A program made the translations under genes and the position numbers. A stretch of 22,651 nt of DNA from a virus: positions 1 through 22,651 of the IMG/VR virus record IMGVR_UViG_3300010885_009104; one strand, written 5' to 3'. Position 1 is the first letter of the stretch, and every line of letters begins with the position of its first letter. Below are positions 8,795 through 15,292 of this stretch, piece by piece. The notes beneath the pieces are model-generated. The model was not told where the DNA came from and did not search any database. It was given only the letters and a program-made list of their open reading frames with translations.

Positions 8795-11700
8795 TTAAAA
8801 GTCAAACTCCGGGATATTAATCTCTGGGATATCAATCTCCGGGACATCAATCTCCGGGACATCAATGTCAGCAGGTACCAGATCTGTATCTAACGCCGAG
8901 ATGTCTGGGTCAACAGACGAGATAAGAGACTCGTCAGCAACGGGATTCCCATCTCCGGAATAAACACTCGGCTCACCGCCATTGGCCTCTACTGGAGCTG
9001 TCTCTGATGCCGGACCACCTTCCATATCGCGGGCCGCATCTTCTGCATTGGCTTTGGCCAACGCTTCCGGTGATGGTCTATTAATAAAAGATTTAAGTTC
9101 AGATACTCCTTTTGATATCACTGCGTTAAGCTCCTTGGTAACTAGATTGCTAATGGCGCTCACAGCTATGCTTTGCACTTGTCCCAACAATCCCGATACT
9201 AATGCATTTCCAGCGCCTCCACCACCTCCAGCGGCGTTTAACACTGAAGACACGCCAGCTGCCAATCCTGCTGTTCCAGCTTTAACGATATTCGGACCGC
9301 TAAATCGACTGGGCAATGCTGCTGGTACTTGGGGGAATCCTGCATTAGTGTATGTATTAAATCTTTGACCTACCGTAGAAAAATCTGTCGCCCTTGTATT
9401 ATCATCTATTAATAATCTAACCAAATCTAATGTCTGTTCAAACTTTCCACGATTAAACGTGTTTTCAACGGTAACAATACGATAAACGCCGCTCCATAGG
9501 CCAGATGCAAAGTAAGGATTATCTCCTGGGTTAGCCAGACCTGTAGTCTGATCATAGTCTATCGGGCTTCTAAAATTTAAAAATACATAAAGCTCTCCGT
9601 TGTCGGTCCATAAACTATAATTTGGAGTTTTGTCCGATGTAGTTACCACCTCTAACGTTTGACCATAGAATATATCATCTTGTTTTATCAGAGTTGGATC
9701 ACCTATGATCTTTAATTTCACATTGACCATGTCTCCACGGGAACCTGTCATCAGCGATTTTTGTAAGTCGGCTGCTGTAACTGCCGATTGACTCTGGGGA
9801 CTATTTTTATTTTGTAGCTGTGCATCTTTGGCTATATATTTTCTAGATGGTCTACCTATCTTGCCGTAGTCGTAAGCCGAAAATACATTTTCGCGTCGTG
9901 GGGCGCAAGATACCCCTGTATCCTCATATCCCGGCTGATTTTTATCGTATATCCCGGCGGCTGTTGAGTTTATCTGATCTTTTTCTTTGAACACCGTAAA
10001 AGGTTGGAAATACAATATATTGAAATCGATCTGTAGATCCAGTACATCTCTATTGCTCTGCCATTCGCCGGACACTGGGCTGCGCCCTCCGGTATACATA
10101 TAATTGTATTCTTTAACAAACCCCAATTGTCTACCGATTGGGGCATAAGGATAATCTGTAGTTCTAAGCCATTTCTTTACTACATAGGTTATATCCAGGC
10201 TATAGGTATTTGACTCAGGGATATAATCAACTATCTTAATCCGTGGTATGATCTTATACCATTTCAAAGGTTGGTTGCCTTGTGCATTGTCTGGCTGTGT
10301 GCGTTTGTCCGGATCTTTCCTAAGTTGCTTGTCTATATAACTACTGCTACGTATAGCAAAGTCTATTAACTTATCTAATCGTGTACCTGCAGGAACAGAC
10401 ATGGCGGTTCCGTCAAATGATATTCCGCCTTTGTTTAATCCTGCCGCTTGTTGTGCTGTGTTTGTTGCAGAATTTTTTGGATTTATAGGTGCGGCCTGTT
10501 GAACTGTATTAGGAGAAACAGATATTAATCTGGCATCTCTGATTTCTGGATCTAACTCTACACTTACTTTAGAATAAACAACACTGGTAACACCATTCTT
10601 TTTCATACGTTGGTACCAAGAATTAATTGCATTAGTAATGCCGTTAACTTGGAATTGGGTCTTTGACAATAAATTCAGTGTTGCCTGGGAATTTGGATCA
10701 CCACTTCCCGGAATTCCATTAGGTTGGATTAAGTTTCCAACTTCATCGTAACCGGGTTTACCTGCAAATTCTCTACCTCCGGTAGCTCGATTGGACGCAT
10801 GATCCAACATTCCTATTAGACTATTGCTAATATCTCCCGTTCCTAACATATCTCCCACAGTCTGTGCTTTAACAGAAAACATGGCCGGTACTTCTACATA
10901 TACTTGGCTCAATGCTTGATGGTTAAAGGCTGATGCCGTTATAGTATATTCAGTACCTTTATGCGAATTACGACTTTTAACATCTACTAATCTAATAGGA
11001 AGATATTTGGTATGGGCTCTTAATGCGGGGTCGGGAATGCCATCCTTATAGCCAAAGAAACTAATCTCTAATACGTAAGGCTGATGTAGATAAGATTGAC
11101 CGTTGATAGGGGGGCTGGCTACAGCATCTATCAATCTATCTAACAGAGTGAATCCGTTAGGTTCTATTATAGTGAAGTCACATAAAACAAGATTACTGTT
11201 ACCGCTACGTTCAGTGGTATTCACAGTTGTAGTCAGTCGTAAATTTTCAAAAAAGAAATCTTCGGTAAAGTAAGGATTTCTTAGATAATTACTAGCGTTG
11301 TCTACTTGCCTACCGCCGCTAGCAATCAACAATGTCCCTAGACCTGGTCTATATACCTCTGGGTTATTGACCAGTCGTGTATGCTCATAGGTAGATATAG
11401 CGTATAGACCGATATTATAAGTGTTAGATTCGTAGTCGTGTAACGGGTTAGGACTAGAAACTTGTTTAATATTAGCAAACACATTAGATCCAGCATCTGC
11501 TTCCGCCTGTGCTCTAAAGGGATTATAATAGGTCTCTCCAGTCTCATCATTTTGATACCAGTTCTTATTGAGATTTCCTTCTGCATCACGGGGAGGACCT
11601 GGATCTTTCGCTAACGTCTTTTCATCTTCTGTTAATTGGCGTTCAGCGGTTGCTCCGGGGATAGACCCATCTGATTTAGCGGAACCATTTGGACTTATCG

Positions 11701-12139
11701 GTTGTGTCTTCGCATCTTGACCTATACCTGCTTTATTTCCTTGACTAGCGTATTGTGTTTTTTGGAAACCATACCACGGTTTCCACCCGTTCGGGCTGTT
11801 GGCTGCATAATTTAATGCGTAGTCAACGTTCTGTTTCCAATTATTTGGGTCGACTGCATTTAGATTAGTATCTTTTTCAAATTGATTACCTAAGCCTCCA
11901 CCAAGATATAATTGGTATGGTCCGTATGATCTCTCTTGATTTCCATTTTTAACAAATTGAGATTGATAATTACCTAACCCTTCACTTCTATATACTGCCA
12001 ATGCTACGTTAGGGTCGATGTTGCGCTGTCTAGCTGCGTCTACGATATATTGGCCTACCGTGCTAGGTGGTACCGTATAGCCAGGTCTGACCCTATTGTC
12101 ATTTAGTATTGCTTGGCTGGTGGCGTTTAATTCTGCCAT
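8795..12139 (-). CDS. Baseplate hub-type structural protein with N-terminal muralytic domain
   Basis: This is a 1114-residue multidomain protein. Residues about 25-125 resemble a lysozyme/transglycosylase: helix VGQYIVDAARQRNIDPNVAL, then AVYRSEGLGNY with Glu53 as candidate catalytic acid, then SYGPYQLYLGGGLG matching the G-P-x-Q-L part of such folds. A low-complexity linker (about 125-230) follows. Residues about 232-930 form a large structural region (SYLHQPYVLEISFFGYKDG, and LWSGVYRIVTVENTFNRGKF near its end) of the kind found in phage hub proteins; its position between gp5 and gp53 suggests the gp27 role, but direct gp27 homology is not certain. A Gly/Ala-rich segment (about 975-1010) precedes an acidic tail ending in five-residue repeats of the type DVPEI. 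It starts at an ATG one base after the gp53 stop, with GGAAGA upstream. Confidence 0.72.
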   Translation of the reverse strand: MAELNATSQAILNDNRVRPGYTVPPSTVGQYIVDAARQRNIDPNVALAVYRSEGLGNYQSQFVKNGNQERSYGPYQLYLGGGLGNQFEKDTNLNAVDPNNWKQNVDYALNYAANSPNGWKPWYGFQKTQYASQGNKAGIGQDAKTQPISPNGSAKSDGSIPGATAERQLTEDEKTLAKDPGPPRDAEGNLNKNWYQNDETGETYYNPFRAQAEADAGSNVFANIKQVSSPNPLHDYESNTYNIGLYAISTYEHTRLVNNPEVYRPGLGTLLIASGGRQVDNASNYLRNPYFTEDFFFENLRLTTTVNTTERSGNSNLVLCDFTIIEPNGFTLLDRLIDAVASPPINGQSYLHQPYVLEISFFGYKDGIPDPALRAHTKYLPIRLVDVKSRNSHKGTEYTITASAFNHQALSQVYVEVPAMFSVKAQTVGDMLGTGDISNSLIGMLDHASNRATGGREFAGKPGYDEVGNLIQPNGIPGSGDPNSQATLNLLSKTQFQVNGITNAINSWYQRMKKNGVTSVVYSKVSVELDPEIRDARLISVSPNTVQQAAPINPKNSATNTAQQAAGLNKGGISFDGTAMSVPAGTRLDKLIDFAIRSSSYIDKQLRKDPDKRTQPDNAQGNQPLKWYKIIPRIKIVDYIPESNTYSLDITYVVKKWLRTTDYPYAPIGRQLGFVKEYNYMYTGGRSPVSGEWQSNRDVLDLQIDFNILYFQPFTVFKEKDQINSTAAGIYDKNQPGYEDTGVSCAPRRENVFSAYDYGKIGRPSRKYIAKDAQLQNKNSPQSQSAVTAADLQKSLMTGSRGDMVNVKLKIIGDPTLIKQDDIFYGQTLEVVTTSDKTPNYSLWTDNGELYVFLNFRSPIDYDQTTGLANPGDNPYFASGLWSGVYRIVTVENTFNRGKFEQTLDLVRLLIDDNTRATDFSTVGQRFNTYTNAGFPQVPAALPSRFSGPNIVKAGTAGLAAGVSSVLNAAGGGGGAGNALVSGLLGQVQSIAVSAISNLVTKELNAVISKGVSELKSFINRPSPEALAKANAEDAARDMEGGPASETAPVEANGGEPSVYSGDGNPVADESLISSVDPDISALDTDLVPADIDVPEIDVPEIDIPEINIPEFDF
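8808..8867 (-). repeat. Four tandem 15-bp repeats in the hub gene 3' end
   Basis: Four consecutive 15-bp units (8808-8822, 8823-8837, 8838-8852, 8853-8867) differ at one to three positions. They encode the acidic pentapeptide series of the type D-V/I-P-E-I that ends the hub protein. A unit of five codons keeps frame, so copy number could vary without breaking the gene. Confidence 0.9.
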
Positions 12140-12140
12140 G

Positions 12141-12443
12141 TTATCTTCCCAACGCTAGGATAACATCTTTTTTAGGTATATAGATTTTCGTGCCTATACG
12201 CATGTCAAATACAGGATCCCGTATACTATTGGGATTCCTTACCGCAAATACCCACCAGTAGCTTTGATCACCATAAAGATCAAAAGCTAATAGATCGGGT
12301 CTAAATTGATAAGTCTTGTTCACGGTAAACAATACATCTTCAAGAGATCTGCTTATGACAGGTATCTGTGCTATGTCTAGAAATTTGCCAAATAATGGAG
12401 TCTTACTATAAGGACTGGTAGATGAATATTGTGCATTAGCCAT
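12141..12443 (-). CDS. 53: Baseplate wedge protein gp53
   Basis: This 100-residue protein is shorter than T4 gp53 (196 residues) but keeps the family's hallmark: YQFRPDLLAFDLYGDQSYWW followed by VFAVRNPNSIRDPVFDMRIG and a GTKIYIP ending, a LysM-like fold. In T4, gp53 clamps neighbouring wedges together and attaches the wedge to the hub. The ATG overlaps the tube-cap stop as TAATG and has a strong GGAGG about 9 nt upstream inside the preceding gene, which points to translational coupling. It is followed one base later by the hub gene. Same-operon placement with gp5, gp25 and gp6 supports the call. Confidence 0.88.
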   Translation of the reverse strand: MANAQYSSTSPYSKTPLFGKFLDIAQIPVISRSLEDVLFTVNKTYQFRPDLLAFDLYGDQSYWWVFAVRNPNSIRDPVFDMRIGTKIYIPKKDVILALGR

Positions 12444-13267
12444 TAGATAAACCCTCCTGTGGTCTTGCTATTAGTGTTTAAATATGCACCTAGAGCAAAT
12501 TGTTCCAATGTAAAGTTCCTTGACACATTATTCCTGCTGTAGACAGGTTGTAAGGTTATTGCCAATGTACTATTTGTTGGCAATCTTGTAGTTGAAGGAC
12601 CGCCTAGGTTTACTAAGGGTATATTAACATAGTCAACTTCTGATGGCATAGTGTGACTAAACTGTGTTATGACGCAAGGTACATGTGGTAGATAAGTGCC
12701 ACCGTAACCATCTAGAAATACCATCGGGGGTGGTGTTCCTGCCAACGCTGATGCGCCGTAGAACATCTTAGTACAGCTACGGAAGAACTGTATAGCAGCT
12801 ATGAGATATTGACCTTCTGCTATATTCTGTACTGTGAACTCACCGTTGATAGTTATGTTCTGTACTTCACTGCCTTCATAGAAATAAGAGGAATAATTGC
12901 TGTGCGTTAATTGGGATGTCCCATAACGTGCTACGTGATTGATAGTAACTGCCGGAGTATAGGGAAATATGACACCATTGGTAGTATAAAGTGGTTGAGT
13001 ATAAAATATGTTCTGTATAGGCGGTTGGACACTGATCCTGACACGCCAGTCTTCTTCCATAGGGGCAGCACCTTGCCATGTGTAGTTCTGTGCGGTCAAC
13101 GGGGCTGCGCCAGTTTGTGCATTATAACCAGAACTAGCCAGTCTAGCCGATACTTGATCAGAGGTCGCAGTCTGTCGTGCAGAAAAGTCTATGGTTACAT
13201 TGTTTAATGCATTTTGCTGTTCTACCGAGACGCTTGCGCCGCCGTTTGTTGTTGACTCACTTGCCAT
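12443..13267 (-). CDS. Tail tube cap/initiator protein (gp48/gp54-like)
   Basis: The 274-residue product has a Ser/Thr/Gln-rich flexible N-terminus (about 60 residues), then a beta-rich domain: DWRVRISVQPP, NGVIFPYTPAVTINHVARYG, then EVQNITINGEFTVQN and a helix AEGQYLIAAIQFFRSCTKMF, with PPMVFLDGYGGTYLPHVPCV near the C-terminus. This tube-protein-like pattern is the type seen in T4 gp48 and gp54, which cap the baseplate and seed tube polymerisation. I cannot decide between the two from sequence. It is the first gene of the minus-strand virion block, placed directly behind a late promoter (box 13292-13299), and is coupled to gp53 by TAATG. The initiator ATG is at 13267-13265 with AGGG upstream at a rather long spacing. 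Confidence 0.65.
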   Translation of the reverse strand: MASESTTNGGASVSVEQQNALNNVTIDFSARQTATSDQVSARLASSGYNAQTGAAPLTAQNYTWQGAAPMEEDWRVRISVQPPIQNIFYTQPLYTTNGVIFPYTPAVTINHVARYGTSQLTHSNYSSYFYEGSEVQNITINGEFTVQNIAEGQYLIAAIQFFRSCTKMFYGASALAGTPPPMVFLDGYGGTYLPHVPCVITQFSHTMPSEVDYVNIPLVNLGGPSTTRLPTNSTLAITLQPVYSRNNVSRNFTLEQFALGAYLNTNSKTTGGFI

Positions 13268-13269
13268 AT

Positions 13270-13277
13270 TATAAATA
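13270..13277 (+). promoter_or_regulatory. Late-promoter box TATAAATA facing gp55
   Basis: A perfect T4 late octamer lies on the plus strand. Using T4 geometry, transcription would begin near 13283 and run into gp55. It is 14 nt from the opposing minus-strand box at 13292-13299. AT-rich sequence makes a chance match possible, but the same paired geometry recurs at 21334-21363. Confidence 0.5.
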
Positions 13278-13287
13278 CCCTATTATA

Positions 13288-13311
13288 TAGATATTTATCG
13301 AAGTCAAAATA
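13288..13311 (-). promoter_or_regulatory. Late promoter of the minus-strand virion block
   Basis: The minus-strand box GATAAATA (13299-13292) sits in a 12-mer identical to that upstream of gp6, with the flanking 24 bp 22/24 identical. The box ends 25 nt before the tube-cap ATG. It is the natural start for the whole 13-kb virion operon and the expected target of gp55, encoded just across the gap. Confidence 0.7.
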
Positions 13312-13330
13312 GTGTCTGTTTATAAAAAGG

Positions 13331-13359
13331 TTGACATAGGTACAAAAAACTGTTATTAT
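13331..13359 (+). promoter_or_regulatory. Sigma70-type promoter for gp55
   Basis: TTGACA at 13331-13336, a 17-nt spacer, and TATTAT at 13354-13359 form a near-consensus host promoter. The start is predicted near 13366, giving a leader of about 20 nt ahead of the ribosome binding site (13373-13378) and the gp55 start. A host-type promoter for the late sigma factor makes sense, since gp55 must be made before late promoters can work. Confidence 0.8.
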
Positions 13360-13372
13360 TCAATGACTTAAC

Positions 13373-13388
13373 AAGGAGTAATAAAATT
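13373..13388 (+). promoter_or_regulatory. AAGGAG ribosome binding site with AUU start of gp55
   Basis: AAGGAG at 13373-13378 is followed after 7 nt by ATT at 13386-13388, in frame with gp55. No ATG or GTG occurs in this frame between the upstream stop (13332-13334) and the sigma-factor core; the only TTG (13494) is 36 codons downstream with no ribosome binding site. Confidence 0.7.
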
Positions 13389-14258
13389 AGGCACAATTAC
13401 CTCAACAACAAAGACATCCTTAAAGAGATCCACAAGAGCAAAACTACATATTGTTCGTATTCTGCTACTGAATACTGTGATTATGATCTGATTTTGGATA
13501 GCGTCAAAAAGATTAATAAGAAAAATATACTGGCGGCTAGGCGGTCAAGGGCGGAACGTTTGGGCAAATTAGCTCACGAAGCCGCGGTATTGGCCACTGG
13601 TGAAAAGCAAAAGTTAGAACAATTTGCTATCAAATACACTAAAATTCTCCAGACTGATGTGGTATTCCGTATCATGACATGGGAACATATACCCTTAGAT
13701 TCCGTTAAAACACAGAAGGCACGTAATACTGCTAAGGAACTATTCGACGACGAAGAAGACCTCATCCATACTGAATACGATGAGTTAGACCCTGCACATA
13801 ACAAATACGTCAAAGTCAACTTCCCCCCTTTCTTCCATTACAAGGTAGACGAAGAGGGTAATCCTTATGTAGTGGGACGTAGTCATTGGAAAGGCGGCGT
13901 AGATCAAGGAGAGTTTTCCAAAGAGCACGGGGCTATGACCAACAAGCTAGCACACATGTTTATTAAACTATGTGAACGCTATGCTACCCGCAGTAACTGG
14001 CGCGGATATACATATAACGATGAGATGCGTAGTCAAGCATTATTACAGTTGAGTCAAATTGGACTACAGTTTGATGAGTCCAAATCTCAAAATCCTTTCG
14101 CTTACTATACGGCTGCTATCACTAATAGCTTTACCCGTGTTTTAAACATCGAAAAACGTAATCAGAATCTACGGGATGATATCTTAGAGATCAATAATCT
14201 CAATCCTAGCTATACTAGACAGAATTGGACAAGTAGCACTAGTAATCACGAGGAATAA
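13386..14258 (+). CDS. 55: Late transcription sigma factor gp55
   Basis: The product, about 290 residues if started at ATT 13386, is the phage sigma factor that directs host RNA polymerase to TATAAATA-type late promoters with the sliding clamp. The N-terminus reads RHNYLNNKDILKEIHKSK, which I recognise as the usual start of marine T4-like gp55. The strongest segment is MTNKLAHMFIKLCERYATRS followed by NWRGYTYNDEMRSQALLQLS and DESKSQNPFAYYTAAITNSF, the sigma region 2-like core, ending near LRDDILEINNLNPSYTRQ. Starting at TTG 13494 (254 residues) would delete the conserved NNKDI segment and has no ribosome binding site, so I place the start upstream. The promoter at 13331-13359 and its position across from late promoters fit its role. 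A sequence error turning ATG into ATT is the main alternative. Confidence 0.9.
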   Translation: MRHNYLNNKDILKEIHKSKTTYCSYSATEYCDYDLILDSVKKINKKNILAARRSRAERLGKLAHEAAVLATGEKQKLEQFAIKYTKILQTDVVFRIMTWEHIPLDSVKTQKARNTAKELFDDEEDLIHTEYDELDPAHNKYVKVNFPPFFHYKVDEEGNPYVVGRSHWKGGVDQGEFSKEHGAMTNKLAHMFIKLCERYATRSNWRGYTYNDEMRSQALLQLSQIGLQFDESKSQNPFAYYTAAITNSFTRVLNIEKRNQNLRDDILEINNLNPSYTRQNWTSSTSNHEE

Positions 14259-14278
14259 GATGTTATAATGTGTAGATG
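14250..14278 (+). promoter_or_regulatory. Chained mini-ORFs leading into gp47
   Basis: GAGGA (14250-14254) is correctly spaced not for gp47 but for ATG 14260, which reads ATG-TTA-TAA. Its stop overlaps the next start as TAATG (ATG 14268-14270), which reads ATG-TGT-AGA-TGA. That stop overlaps the gp47 start as ATGA (ATG 14276-14278). Ribosomes could step through by termination-reinitiation. Confidence 0.5.
14261..14269 (+). promoter_or_regulatory. Candidate extended -10 promoter of gp47
   Basis: TGTTATAAT is a TG-N-TATAAT extended -10 element. No clear -35 is visible. With usual spacing the start would be at or beside A14276, the A of the gp47 ATG, giving a leaderless mRNA. Confidence 0.4.
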
Positions 14279-15292
14279 ACAAACTTATTCAAAAAAGCTG
14301 CAATATTCACTGACATACATTTTGGTCTCAAATCCAACAGTCAACAGCATAACGAAGACTGTTTGAATTTCGTCAAATGGGCTACTGCTAAAGCCCGGGA
14401 AGAAGGTTGCGAAACAGCCATGTTCCTGGGTGATTGGCATAACAATCGTGCCAGCATTAATATCGTCACTCTTAATTATAGTCTACGGGCATTAGAACAT
14501 CTCAACGATAATTTTTCCAATGTGTTCTTTATTCCTGGCAATCACGATCTCTACTATAGGGATAAACGTGATATCCAAAGTGTAGAGTGGGCTAAACATC
14601 TTAGAAACGTTCATATCTGTAATGATTGGGTCACTGCTGGAGATGTTACTATCGCCCCATGGCTTGTAGGCGACGATCATAAGAAGATCCCAAAACTAAA
14701 AAGTAAGTATATGTTTGGGCACTTCGAGCTACCACATTTCTTTATGAATGCCATGGTACAGATGCCAGATCACGGTGATGTTAAGCGTGAACACTTTGGA
14801 AACTTTGAACATGTGTTCACCGGACATTTTCATAAACGGCAGAGTCATAAGAATATTACCTATATCGGTAACTGCTTTCCACATAACTATGCGGATGCAG
14901 GAGACGATGAGCGTGGTATGATGATACTGGAATGGGGCAAAGAGCCAGAATATCATACGTGGCAGGATCAGCCACGTTATAGAGTATTGGGGTTAGGTGC
15001 TATACTAAACAATGCTGAAGGCATATTGAAACCCGGTATGCATGTTCGAGTCAATCTAGATATAGATATCAGCTACGAAGAAGCTAACTTTATCAAAGAT
15101 ACATTTATCAAGACCTACGATCTACGTGAGATCACACTGATTCCCCAGAAGAATACAGATCTCGAACAATATGAGATGCAGGGCAATGTGGCATTTGAAA
15201 GCGTAGATCAGATAGTGACCAATCAATTGACCGCTATCACTAGTGAGCACTATGATAACAATCTACTGTTAGACATATACAGGAATCTTTAA
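14276..15292 (+). CDS. 47: Recombination endonuclease subunit gp47 (Mre11-like)
   Basis: This 338-residue metallophosphoesterase is the nuclease partner of gp46, together equivalent to Mre11-Rad50/SbcCD, acting in DNA end resection, recombination-dependent replication and host DNA breakdown. The metal-binding motifs are in order: DIHFG (13-17), GDWHN (52-56), GNHDLY (88-93), GHFE (148-151) and GHFHKRQ (183-189). Length equals T4 gp47 (339 residues). The C-terminal 80 residues, without catalytic motifs, probably contact gp46. It starts 17 nt after gp55 and its stop overlaps the gp46 ATG by one base (TAATG), so the pair is coupled. The ATG at 14276 has no ribosome binding site at normal distance. 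Confidence 0.95.
   Translation: MTNLFKKAAIFTDIHFGLKSNSQQHNEDCLNFVKWATAKAREEGCETAMFLGDWHNNRASINIVTLNYSLRALEHLNDNFSNVFFIPGNHDLYYRDKRDIQSVEWAKHLRNVHICNDWVTAGDVTIAPWLVGDDHKKIPKLKSKYMFGHFELPHFFMNAMVQMPDHGDVKREHFGNFEHVFTGHFHKRQSHKNITYIGNCFPHNYADAGDDERGMMILEWGKEPEYHTWQDQPRYRVLGLGAILNNAEGILKPGMHVRVNLDIDISYEEANFIKDTFIKTYDLREITLIPQKNTDLEQYEMQGNVAFESVDQIVTNQLTAITSEHYDNNLLLDIYRNL

Noticed and set aside
8982-9368. 128-aa plus-strand ORF opposite the hub gene
   Set aside because: It is antisense to the Gly/Ala-rich end of a well-supported gene; its Ala/Pro-rich product reflects that composition.
13494-14258. gp55 starting at TTG 13494
   Set aside because: It has no ribosome binding site and would drop the conserved N-terminal NNKDI segment encoded just upstream in the same frame.
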